From an uncultured Bacilli bacterium (GTDB lineage: Bacteria; Bacillota_I; Bacilli_A; RF39; UBA660): a DNA stretch of 15,278 nt. The stretch covers positions 1-15,278 of the forward strand of contig CAKOKF010000020.1 in assembly GCA_934090775.1 (NCBI GenBank). The letters run 5' to 3'. The notes below the pieces were generated by a model. It did no database searches. It saw only the letters and a program-made list of their open reading frames with translations, and was not told where the DNA came from. The position numbers and the translations under genes were made by a program. Numbering within the stretch: position 1 is the first letter of the stretch; the number at the start of each line of letters is the position of its first letter. Below are positions 1-6,072 of this stretch, one piece after another.

Positions 1-38
1 GCTCCTTCTAAAACGATTAATTTTCCTTTATTTTCCAT
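1..38 (-). CDS. tmk: dTMP kinase, N-terminus only (runs off left edge)
   Basis: Only 12 codons are in the window. The ATG at 38 reads MENKGKLIVLEG followed by a GCN (Ala) codon. This is the start of the dTMP kinase family, whose N-terminus runs K-L/F-I-V-L/F-E-G-x-D-G-S-G-K just before the P-loop; the P-loop itself lies outside the window. An SD (AAGGAG) sits about 10 nt upstream of the ATG. The gene lies 67 nt downstream of, and co-directional with, a ThyX-like gene, which fits dTMP to dTDP phosphorylation in the same pathway. Other P-loop kinases can begin in a similar way, so the short length limits certainty. Confidence 0.7.
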   Translation of the reverse strand, partial: MENKGKLIVLEG

Positions 39-105
39 AATTATAATTCTCCTTACTCTATTCTAAATCAATTACCCTTTTTACTCTTGCTTTTAGATAT
101 TTATT

Positions 106-1509
106 CTATAATTTTCTTTCACTTAACTTCATTTTTCTCGTTATTTCCGGACAAGGACTAGCACAACGATAGTCATCATATCGACAACGATATTTATCTA
201 AATAACTATAGACTTGCATAGCTTTTTGTTCATAACAAGCTTTTACTCGAGGATCGGTTGCCGCTTTTGCTTTGTTTAATAACTCATTATATACATAAGG
301 AATAATCTCTAAAGTATACATATTAGCAATTTCCGTTTGAGCACGGTAACAACATCTTTCTTTACTAACATAGTTAAAAAGATTAGCATAAGTAGCATTC
401 ATATTAACTTTTACTTGCATTCCCAAAGGATAAACATCTATTATACGTTTAAGATCTCTTAAATATTCAGCTACTAAATTAGGATAAGTATTTAAGAATA
501 CTGGTACCGTAAAATCAACTTCCTCATCATATTCTGGCATCTTCATTTCTAAATCAATAGTGCGATGTCTTTGATTTTGAGCAAGACAAGATAAAGATTG
601 ATAATTATTATAACTAATACTAGAGGTTGTAACTTCATTTATTCCATCAATAGTACTCCATTTATTTCTTTTAGCAAATAAAGATAAGTCTATATCTTTA
701 GTATTTTCATAGAATAAAGAATTATTACCTTTATAGTTTCGATAAGGAATATTTTTACCACGAGCTTCCACTTCATCTTGTAAAGCTTTACTTCCAACAA
801 TCATTTCATAAACATCATTCTTAGTAAGTAAAACTTTCTTATCTTTTAAAGCTCTTAAAAATTCTTCCATTTCTGGTACACAAGATGCTTCAAATTCATC
901 TAAAGGATTATCTATAACTCTTTGCATCATATAAGCTATTTTATTTATTTGAGCAAAAGGAACCGTATAGGTAATACTAGTACGTGTAGCAAGTCCTAAA
1001 AAATTACGAGCATTTTCTTGAGCTTTCTCTTTTATTTTTCTTTTTACAGCAGCATCACTTGGTAACATACTACGAAAGTAATTATAATAATCATTAGTAA
1101 GTAATTTTTCAAATATTTCTAACCATTTATGATATAATTTAATCTCTATTTCCGTATTATAAGGGCTTTGTTTTGCTTCGGTATATCGTAGTGATAATTC
1201 ATCCGCAGCATACTCTTTTTCATTATTAATGATTAAGCATAATCTTCTAGAAATCCCGGTTATTTCTAAACCAACACTTTCTTGTTCGGATGGAGTAGTA
1301 TGTGCATCTTTTATTGTTGATAACCCCCTTCTTATTAAATTTTCTTTAGAATTATTCTTTCTAATATCGCTTGTTGTTACTAGAGATTCACCACTACTTT
1401 TAGCAACACAAACGGCAGCACGAACACCTGCCTCATATAAAGCTTTCTCTTGGTCATAAGTACCATCTTCTTTTATAAACCCATTGGGCGCTAAATCTAT
1501 TTTCATCAT
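106..1509 (-). CDS. Tandem ThyX-like protein (diverged flavin-dependent thymidylate synthase, two domains)
   Basis: 467 aa, about twice the length of a normal ThyX subunit (about 220-250 aa). The first half carries HTTPSEQ (70-76), the GLEITGISR stretch, and a degenerate ThyX motif: canonical RHRxxSxNExSxRY reads NEKEYAADELSLRY at 96-109, so RHR and the catalytic Ser are lost while E104, S106, R108 and Y109 remain. A ThyX-like helix/strand segment follows at about 164-195. The second half has QRHRTIDLE (313-321): RHR is kept but the Ser is Asp319 and the S-x-R is gone. Then ERCCYRAQTEI (384-394) resembles the ThyX C-terminal AQ-EI region, followed by a Cys cluster (C442, C449, C453). ThyX makes dTMP from dUMP with FAD and methylene-tetrahydrofolate; activity here is uncertain. 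The next gene downstream is tmk, which supports a thymidylate role. Start: ATG at 1509 with SD GAGGT 8 nt upstream; a second ATG follows at once. Confidence 0.65.
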   Translation of the reverse strand: MMKIDLAPNGFIKEDGTYDQEKALYEAGVRAAVCVAKSSGESLVTTSDIRKNNSKENLIRRGLSTIKDAHTTPSEQESVGLEITGISRRLCLIINNEKEYAADELSLRYTEAKQSPYNTEIEIKLYHKWLEIFEKLLTNDYYNYFRSMLPSDAAVKRKIKEKAQENARNFLGLATRTSITYTVPFAQINKIAYMMQRVIDNPLDEFEASCVPEMEEFLRALKDKKVLLTKNDVYEMIVGSKALQDEVEARGKNIPYRNYKGNNSLFYENTKDIDLSLFAKRNKWSTIDGINEVTTSSISYNNYQSLSCLAQNQRHRTIDLEMKMPEYDEEVDFTVPVFLNTYPNLVAEYLRDLKRIIDVYPLGMQVKVNMNATYANLFNYVSKERCCYRAQTEIANMYTLEIIPYVYNELLNKAKAATDPRVKACYEQKAMQVYSYLDKYRCRYDDYRCASPCPEITRKMKLSERKL

Positions 1510-1559
1510 AATACTATACCTCTTCTATCAATTTCATTTCTTTTAAAAAGATAAGCAAA

Positions 1560-2087
1560 TCACTCTTCAGACTTGCTTACCATATAAATTAAACCAGCAG
1601 CTCCTAAACAAATAGCTAAAACAACAACAATAACTACTGCTGTTTTAGTCTTTTCTACTTTCTCAGGGGCATCGGCAACTACTTCTAATTTTAATTCATC
1701 AATCAAATTAGGACGTTCATCAAGATTATAATAATCATTGATTGCCGTTAAAATTTGATCTTTCATACTACTACCAAAACCATTAAAGTGATTTTCGCCA
1801 ACAATAATATAAGGAACACCATAATCACTATCCTTAAAATGTTCGGCAGCTTGTGTTAAAGCATTACTATTAGTTGTATTATACCAAGTTTCATATTTTA
1901 TTATATTAAATTTAGCCTTTTGTTCATTGCTTAAAGACTTAATCCAAGTAAAAAATTCTTCACAATGAGGACAACCTTTACCATAAAAAACATAAATATT
2001 AGCAGGTTCTTTATCCGTATCAGCTAAACATACCACAGGTACTAAAAGTAATACTAAAGCAATAAGTAAATTACATATCTTCTTCAT
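1560..2087 (-). CDS. Secreted, C-terminally membrane-anchored thioredoxin-like protein
   Basis: 175 aa from the ATG at 2087, which has a textbook SD (GGAGGTAG, 4 nt spacing). An upstream in-frame start at 2135 is rejected because it lies inside the preceding terminator and ahead of the likely transcription start. Residues 1-22 form a Sec-type signal peptide (Lys-Lys, long hydrophobic core, likely cleavage near CLA-DTD). The Cys at 20 is not in a good lipobox because Val is at -1. The thioredoxin fold follows, with the active site GKGCPHCEEFF (C39-P-H-C42) and a cis-Pro candidate at V91-P92. A hydrophobic anchor spans about 149-170, with a charged tail SKSEE. Known for the fold: CxxC thiol-disulfide exchange. 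Inferred: an extracytoplasmic redox protein held at the outer face of the membrane. A single reducing or oxidising partner is not obvious in the window. Confidence 0.8.
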   Translation of the reverse strand: MKKICNLLIALVLLLVPVVCLADTDKEPANIYVFYGKGCPHCEEFFTWIKSLSNEQKAKFNIIKYETWYNTTNSNALTQAAEHFKDSDYGVPYIIVGENHFNGFGSSMKDQILTAINDYYNLDERPNLIDELKLEVVADAPEKVEKTKTAVVIVVVLAICLGAAGLIYMVSKSEE

Positions 2088-2106
2088 TCTACTACCTCCT
2101 TTTACG

Positions 2107-2135
2107 ATTATACTATAAAAATAATAATTAGCCAA
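2107..2135 (-). promoter_or_regulatory. Promoter of the thioredoxin-like gene
   Basis: The minus strand shows -35 TTGGCT (2130-2135), a 17-nt spacer and a perfect -10 TATAAT (2107-2112). The predicted start near 2100 gives a short leader containing GGAGGTAG before the ATG at 2087. The -35 lies inside the 3' arm of the preceding terminator hairpin. Confidence 0.65.
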
Positions 2136-2155
2136 AATAAATCGACTAATTATTA
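2117..2155 (-). terminator. Intrinsic terminator after the ZIP transporter gene
   Basis: On the minus strand the 10-nt arms TAATAATTAG (2155-2146) and CTAATTATTA (2131-2122) pair perfectly around a 14-nt loop and are followed by TTTTT (2121-2117). It lies 34 nt past the zip stop. The stem is AT-rich, so its strength is uncertain. Confidence 0.65.
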
Positions 2156-2188
2156 TAAATTTTTTCCATTCTTTTCTTAAAGTAAATT

Positions 2189-2980
2189 TTATCCTAAAGC
2201 AACATCTAAAATCATCATAATTACAAAACCAACAAGGGTATACATAGTTATCATATTTTTATTATGATTTTGTTGTGATTCAGGTATTAATTCTTCAACT
2301 ACAACAAAAATCATAGCGCCAGCCGCAAAAGATAAAAGAATTGGCATAATAAATTGAATTTTTAAAACTAGTAAAGCGCCAACAATAGCTGCAATAGGTT
2401 CCACAATACCACTTAAGGCTCCAATTATAAACGATTTAGTACGACTCATTCCTTCCCTTCTAAGTGGTAAGCTAACAGCACATCCTTCCGGAAAATTTTG
2501 TAAGCCGATTCCTAAAGCTAGTCCTAAAGCTGAAAGAACAGTAGCACCTTCAATGCCATAAATTACCGAACCAAAAGCAACGCCAATAGATAAACCTTCA
2601 GGAATATTATGAATAGTAATGGAACTAACTAACAAAAATATTCTTTTAGCCGTTTCATCCTTCTTTTGTTTAGCCATTAATTTAGAAAAGATTTTATCAG
2701 TTAATAACAGTAATAAACCTCCGCATAAGAAACCAATTGGCACGATTACATACGGTAAAAACTCCATATTAGTAGCTTCTTTAATGGCTGGAGCAAGTAG
2801 TGAAAAATACGAAGCCGCAAGCATAATACCTGCTGACATTCCAAGAAGAATATCCGATAAATTTTTATTTACTTTTTTAAAGCAAAAGACAATAGCAGAC
2901 CCTAAAGCCGTTATTAAAAAAGTAAAAGTCGCTGCTATAAAAGCCTGCATAACTACATTTAAATTGATAAACCAATCCAT
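2189..2980 (-). CDS. ZIP-family divalent metal transporter (ZupT/GufA-like)
   Basis: 263 aa, the normal size for bacterial ZIP proteins, with about eight predicted membrane segments. Diagnostic motifs are HNIPEG at 124-129 (TM4) and QNFPEG at 161-166 (TM5), which hold the family's binuclear metal site. Further acidic/polar residues sit in TM helices: E194 (VEPIAA) and E229/E230 (VVVEELIPES). A Lys-rich cytoplasmic loop (about 95-113) precedes the HNIPEG helix; it lacks the His-rich stretch seen in many ZIPs. The family imports Zn2+, Fe2+ or Mn2+ by a channel- or carrier-like mechanism without ATP; the preferred metal cannot be read here. Start: ATG at 2980 with SD AGGTGAT, 4 nt spacing. No metal-box operator is obvious upstream. 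Confidence 0.93.
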   Translation of the reverse strand: MDWFINLNVVMQAFIAATFTFLITALGSAIVFCFKKVNKNLSDILLGMSAGIMLAASYFSLLAPAIKEATNMEFLPYVIVPIGFLCGGLLLLLTDKIFSKLMAKQKKDETAKRIFLLVSSITIHNIPEGLSIGVAFGSVIYGIEGATVLSALGLALGIGLQNFPEGCAVSLPLRREGMSRTKSFIIGALSGIVEPIAAIVGALLVLKIQFIMPILLSFAAGAMIFVVVEELIPESQQNHNKNMITMYTLVGFVIMMILDVALG

Positions 2981-2995
2981 AAAATCACCTACTTT

Positions 2996-3024
2996 ATGAT
3001 ATGAAATATTTAAAAATACTTGTA
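2996..3024 (-). promoter_or_regulatory. Candidate promoter of the ZIP gene
   Basis: The minus strand shows -10 TATCAT (2996-3001), a 17-nt spacer and a weak -35 TACAAG (3019-3024). It is placed to start transcription just upstream of the zip SD. The -35 shares its bases with the -35 of the divergent tRNA promoter. The weak -35 makes this tentative. Confidence 0.35.
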
Positions 3025-3048
3025 GGCGTTTTAATTATATGATATATT
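3020..3048 (+). promoter_or_regulatory. Promoter of tRNA-Thr
   Basis: -35 TTGTAG (3020-3025), 17-nt spacer, -10 TATATT (3043-3048) with an extended TG motif one base upstream. The predicted start falls within a few bases of the mature tRNA 5' end at 3057. Confidence 0.6.
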
Positions 3049-3056
3049 TTTAATAT

Positions 3057-3130
3057 GCCCATTTAGTATAATGGTATTACAAATCCATGGTAAGGATTAA
3101 AAGTAAGTTCGATTCTTACATTGGGCACCA
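3057..3130 (+). tRNA. tRNA-Thr (anticodon GGT)
   Basis: 74 nt with encoded CCA. Acceptor GCCCATT/ATTGGGC, discriminator A, then CCA (3128-3130). D arm with the GG pair in AATGGTA. Anticodon stem AATCC/GGATT closes the 7-nt loop ATGGTAA, giving U33 and anticodon GGU, which reads ACC and ACU. Variable loop of 4 nt. T arm GTAAG/CTTAC with loop TTCGATT. G1-C72, C2-G71, G35 and U36 match known ThrRS identity elements. Oddities: a U6-U67 mismatch in the acceptor and a D stem of only three good pairs. It is a single gene with its own promoter and terminator. Confidence 0.9.
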
Positions 3131-3144
3131 TTTTATATAAATTT

Positions 3145-3169
3145 CGAACTATTGTTAGTTCGTTTTTTT
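3145..3169 (+). terminator. Intrinsic terminator of tRNA-Thr
   Basis: Perfect 7-bp stem CGAACTA (3145-3151)/TAGTTCG (3156-3162) with a TTGT loop, followed by seven T (3163-3169), 14 nt after the tRNA CCA. Confidence 0.85.
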
Positions 3170-3223
3170 ATACTATAAATTTAGCTACTATTCAAAATCA
3201 TTAATAAAATTATATAGGTTTTC

Positions 3224-3256
3224 AAAAAAAATCTTTCCATTCTTAATATGGAAAGA
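3224..3256 (-). terminator. Intrinsic terminator of the RyR-like gene
   Basis: On the minus strand TCTTTCCAT (3256-3248) pairs perfectly with ATGGAAAGA (3240-3232) around a 7-nt loop and runs into eight T (3231-3224). It lies 18 nt downstream of the stop at 3275. Confidence 0.85.
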
Positions 3257-3274
3257 CTCTTTATTAATATTTAT

Positions 3275-3820
3275 CTAACGATTTTTTGTTTCTAGTGAAA
3301 CTGTATCAATATTATACTGTTCACAAATTGCTGCTACGTTAATCAAGCCTTTTAAATACGCTTCTATCATACCGATAGCAAGTTTCAATTGGACTTTATC
3401 TTTATCTTGTTCTTCTTTAGAGAGTTTTTCATAAGCGCAAGCCAAATTAGAATTACCATTAGTTTTATCAAATACCCAACGGTTTCTATCTAACCAAGCA
3501 TCATGAATATTCGAACCCATCTGCTCTATCTCAGCAGGAGTTATTTTTTGATGATTAATTACTTTATCAAAAACTTGTTTAATTGCCACTTTAGCAGCCT
3601 CTAAATTTTCATATTGCCAATTGCTAGGTAATTCACTAAATGCACAGTTTGCTATATCTACAGTATTTGTACCATGCATAATATTCCAATCTTCATCTTT
3701 TGACTCTTTTATTCTTGGTTCAAAAGTACCATCCACTAGTTTTCTTGGTGCTCTCCATGCTTCATGCAAATAAGAACCTAAAACATATGAAAGTGCTTCT
3801 TTTACAACTTCATTATTCAT
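3275..3820 (-). CDS. Small cytoplasmic protein with RyR-like repeat features
   Basis: 181 aa from the ATG at 3820, chosen because AGGGGGA sits 6 nt upstream. The longer in-frame start at 3853 has no SD and lies only about 6 nt from the predicted transcription start. There is no signal peptide or membrane segment. Two related halves are visible: LGSYLHEAWR followed by EDWNIMHGT and LPSNWQYENL, then NIHDAWLDRNRWVFDK followed by YEKLSKEEQDKDK. The H-x-x-W pattern with a later Y-x-x-L-s-x-x-x-q-x-K-D motif recalls the RyR domain (PF02026), known from ryanodine receptors and from bacterial and phage proteins of unclear role. The family assignment is from memory of the motif, so it is tentative. 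It is a monocistronic gene with its own strong promoter and terminator. Confidence 0.6.
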   Translation of the reverse strand: MNNEVVKEALSYVLGSYLHEAWRAPRKLVDGTFEPRIKESKDEDWNIMHGTNTVDIANCAFSELPSNWQYENLEAAKVAIKQVFDKVINHQKITPAEIEQMGSNIHDAWLDRNRWVFDKTNGNSNLACAYEKLSKEEQDKDKVQLKLAIGMIEAYLKGLINVAAICEQYNIDTVSLETKNR

Positions 3821-3865
3821 AATTATCCCCCTAAGAATTGCTTTTTTTCGCATTTCTTGGAATGT

Positions 3866-3894
3866 ATCCTACCACAAGGTTTTCTAATTGTCAA
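3866..3894 (-). promoter_or_regulatory. Strong sigma-A-type promoter of the RyR-like gene
   Basis: Perfect -35 TTGACA (3894-3889), 17-nt spacer, -10 TAGGAT (3871-3866) with an extended TG one base upstream. The start is predicted near 3859. A 12-bp palindrome TTTTAGCTAAAA (3898-3909) abuts the -35, and GTTAAAAcTTTTAAC lies at 3930-3944; both could be operator sites. Confidence 0.7.
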
Positions 3895-4275
3895 GTTTTT
3901 TAGCTAAAACTATTATGCTAAAATTACTTGTTAAAACTTTTAACCGCCAATTAATTTAAATGCAATACTTGCAATATCAGTTTTATTATTATAAAATTTA
4001 ATTAGAAAGAGCTCATCAATATTTATTACTTATTCTTTTAAAGAATATCCACTTAATTGGTAATAATTGCGTATTATGAATTGACCCTTAATAAGAAAAA
4101 TTAGAAAAAGAAGAAACCGCAAGCAAACTAATAAAAATTTTTCTTTTTTTATAAAATTAATATTACTAGAAGTTTAAAAATCAAACGATAGTACATCATC
4201 AACAGTATAAGTACTAGAAGATATTTATCCTCTTTCTCTCAAAACCAAAAAAATAAAATAGAAAAGGAAATTTAT
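3895..4275. other. AT-rich intergenic spacer with palindromes, no gene seen
   Basis: This 381-base stretch lies between the divergent RyR-like gene and the small-membrane-protein pair. I see no convincing ORF or RNA gene. It holds three short palindromes: TTTTAGCTAAAA (3898-3909), GTTAAAAcTTTTAAC (3930-3944) and TATTCTTTTAAAGAATA (4031-4047). A TATAAG -10-like site occurs at about 4211-4216 without a clear -35; it may serve the genes at 4276 and 4375. An SD (AAGGAA) precedes the ATG at 4276. Confidence 0.5.
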
Positions 4276-4374
4276 ATGAAAAGTATCCCCCAACCAAAAG
4301 CCATCTTAATTAGTTTAGGCCTAATCGTATTAGAGCTTACCCTACTTAGCCTAATTTTCCCATGGTGGTGTTAA
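4276..4374 (+). CDS. 32-aa single-span membrane peptide
   Basis: ATG at 4276 with SD AAGGAA about 6 nt upstream; stop TAA at 4372-4374 directly abuts the next ATG. The peptide starts MKSIPQPK, has one hydrophobic segment (about residues 9-28) and ends FPWWC. The Trp-Trp-Cys codons TGG TGG TGT double as the SD (GGTGGTG) of the following gene, so the two are likely translated as a coupled pair. I do not recognise the family. Possible roles include a small partner or stabiliser of the downstream membrane protein; a toxin-like peptide is not excluded. The coding case rests on the SD, the hydrophobic core and the tight junction. Confidence 0.5.
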   Translation: MKSIPQPKAILISLGLIVLELTLLSLIFPWWC

Positions 4375-4617
4375 ATGAAAAAGAATGTTAATGTTAAAAA
4401 ATTTATTATTATTCAAGTAATACTAATGATTTTAATTGCTATTATTTATTTAATATTTATCCCTAAACTTAAACCAATGTGTTATCCCAGTAATTATTGT
4501 GCCATGGCCTATAACTGCAAATGTGATGATAGTAGTTGTCTTTGCAATTATAAAGACGAAAATAGCGATATTAAAGAAGTAACCTGTCAAAGTGATATTA
4601 ATCAAGAACAAAATTAA
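4375..4617 (+). CDS. Small membrane-anchored Cys-rich protein, unknown function
   Basis: 80 aa. A Lys-rich N-terminus (MKKNVNVKK) precedes one membrane segment (about 10-29), so the Cys-rich C-terminal part is predicted outside the cell. Seven cysteines fall at 36, 42, 48, 50, 55, 57 and 71, with two C-x-C pairs (48/50, 55/57) separated by an acidic DDSS. That layout suggests disulfides or metal binding, which is inference. The start follows the stop of a 32-aa membrane peptide with no gap, and its SD GGTGGTG lies in the end of that gene. Transcription probably ends at the bidirectional hairpin near 4683-4706. I do not recognise the family. Confidence 0.65.
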   Translation: MKKNVNVKKFIIIQVILMILIAIIYLIFIPKLKPMCYPSNYCAMAYNCKCDDSSCLCNYKDENSDIKEVTCQSDINQEQN

Positions 4618-4682
4618 TCATTCATACTTCAAAGTTATTATCTAATCTATCAAGAAATAATTCATTATCTCTTAGAAAACCA

Positions 4683-4706
4683 AAAAAGTCCCAAAATGGA
4701 CTTTTT
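4683..4706. terminator. Bidirectional intrinsic terminator between convergent genes
   Basis: A 9-bp perfect stem, AAAAAGTCC (4683-4691)/GGACTTTTT (4698-4706), with a 6-nt loop. A/T runs on both sides give a U-tract for either strand. It serves the plus-strand small-protein pair and the minus-strand acidic protein; the minus gene's TAA stop overlaps the outer stem bases. Confidence 0.85.
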
Positions 4707-5343
4707 ATTTTAATTGATAAGTTTCACCATCTAGTTCTTTAAAAGTATATTCCTTTTTCATTTTAGGCATTTCAAAAGAACTTGGGGTAATATCGCTATT
4801 TACTTCCGGATTAAGCATAATTTCCTCGGATGATTTGTTATCATTATTATCTTCTTGTTTCTCTTCTTCCTTCGTTTCCAGTTTAGAAAAATCAAAAATA
4901 TTATTGTCTTTATCTTTTAGATTTTGAAAGAAGAATTCTTCAAAATTACTAATTTCTTCATCTTTTAATACTGGAATAGTTTGTGTAGTTTCTTCTATTA
5001 CATCAACACTATCTTCCTTAGTATCTTCTTCACTATTTACTTTTTCAAAAGAAATGTCATTATTACTAGCTAAATCTTCCTTAGCCTCTTCTTTATCAAA
5101 AGAAACATCCTCAAAGATATTAGGTTCTTTAACTTCTTCAGTTTCTTCCTTAACTGGTTCCTTAAAACCAACATTATCTTTATTTTCCTCTTCCTTAGAA
5201 ATTTCTTCTTTAGAATTATTCTTAGCATCTTTAAGTGCTAATATAAGGGTAATAATAAATAAAACAATAAATATTATAATTAATGAAATTAATATTATTG
5301 GAAAATTACTATTACTATATAAATTATTTATAAATTTTTCCAT
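4705..5343 (-). CDS. Membrane-anchored acidic low-complexity protein, unknown
   Basis: 212 aa. One N-terminal membrane segment (about 14-37) is followed by a long, highly charged, Glu/Asp/Lys-rich region (about 40-190) with little predicted globular structure, then a more ordinary C-terminus (MKKEYTF onward). Short segments of the type IFEDVSFDKEE, DISFEKV and NIFDFSKLE recur in the acidic part and could be binding peptides. The Lys after the membrane segment suggests a cytoplasmic tail. The gene lies immediately after the Tad-like operon but has its own promoter (5371-5399) and an SD (AGAAGGT) before the ATG at 5343, so membership of that system is possible, not shown. I do not recognise the family. 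Confidence 0.6.
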   Translation of the reverse strand: MEKFINNLYSNSNFPIILISLIIIFIVLFIITLILALKDAKNNSKEEISKEEENKDNVGFKEPVKEETEEVKEPNIFEDVSFDKEEAKEDLASNNDISFEKVNSEEDTKEDSVDVIEETTQTIPVLKDEEISNFEEFFFQNLKDKDNNIFDFSKLETKEEEKQEDNNDNKSSEEIMLNPEVNSDITPSSFEMPKMKKEYTFKELDGETYQLK

Positions 5344-5370
5344 ATCTTAATACCTTCTATTCTTAAATTT

Positions 5371-5399
5371 AGATTATCATAAATATTTACTTATTGCAA
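5371..5399 (-). promoter_or_regulatory. Promoter of the acidic membrane protein
   Basis: -35 TTGCAA (5399-5394), exactly 17-nt spacer, -10 TAATCT (5376-5371) preceded by an extended TG. It sits in the 69-nt gap after the tadC-like gene. Confidence 0.6.
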
Positions 5400-5412
5400 C
5401 ACTATTTAATTA

Positions 5413-6072
5413 TTATCGCAAATATTTTGGGCCAATTAAAATTATTAATAAAACAATTGCTAAAAATAAAATACTAAGAGTTACTATTTTAACAGGAATA
5501 ACATTTATCTTTTTTTCTAAATCCGTCTTTTTATCTTGTTCTATATCAGCTAAAATAGCAAGTGATGCTTGTTTAGTATCTTTACTACTTAACATCAATA
5601 TATTATCATCAAAAGACATCTCTGGGATAACATTAATTAAATTAGTTACTACATCATTATAATTATTATATTTTTGATTTAAATAATTAATTTCTTTAGT
5701 TAAATCATTATTTATATTTTTACTTACGATCTTAAAAGCTAAATAAGAATCATTATTTTTACCTAGTCCTAAAAGATATAATTTAATAAAAGTTAAGAAA
5801 TTATCTTTAATAACCTCACTTCTTTTAATTAAACGTGAATTTATCAAAAGATCTTCATATAAATAATGAAAAAGAATAGTAAACAAAAAACTTAAAAATA
5901 TCCCATATATAGGAATTAACAGTAATCCAATAAATAAGATAAATTCTATTAAAAGACGAGTTATAAGAAAACTATCAAGATTCATTTTATTATCTATACC
6001 CAGTCTTCTAATTTTTTTATTTAAAGAAAGTAAATATTTCTTTGGATATAGAGTTTTAACAAAATTATTCAA
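5413..6072 (-). CDS. TadC-like T2SSF-domain membrane protein
   Basis: 219 aa. Two membrane segments near 40-75 and one at the C-terminus (about 193-214) flank a cytoplasmic helical region (about 80-190), the layout of TadC/GspF-type platform proteins. It is shorter than classical TadC (about 290-300 aa) and strongly diverged; the EMSFDDNILMLSSKDTKQAS stretch sits where the family has its conserved cytoplasmic helices. In Tad/Flp systems TadB and TadC form the inner-membrane platform on which the TadA ATPase works. The start is TTG at 6072 with SD GGAGGT 5 nt upstream, inside the end of the tadB-like gene; the two overlap by 8 nt (TTGAATAA). The assignment leans on operon order as well as sequence. 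Confidence 0.65.
   Translation of the reverse strand: MNNFVKTLYPKKYLLSLNKKIRRLGIDNKMNLDSFLITRLLIEFILFIGLLLIPIYGIFLSFLFTILFHYLYEDLLINSRLIKRSEVIKDNFLTFIKLYLLGLGKNNDSYLAFKIVSKNINNDLTKEINYLNQKYNNYNDVVTNLINVIPEMSFDDNILMLSSKDTKQASLAILADIEQDKKTDLEKKINVIPVKIVTLSILFLAIVLLIILIGPKYLR

Noticed and set aside
1229..1459. Plus-strand open frames inside thyX-like, zip, acidic-protein and parC genes
   Set aside because: They are antisense shadows of well-supported genes, with no SD or recognisable domain.
2088..2135. Longer N-terminus (16 extra residues) for the thioredoxin-like protein
   Set aside because: It overlaps the zip terminator and the -35/-10 of the gene's own promoter, has no SD, and would put residues before a clear signal peptide.
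3821..3853. Upstream ATG for the RyR-like protein
   Set aside because: It lies about 6 nt from the predicted transcription start with no SD, while AGGGGGA precedes the internal ATG at 3820.
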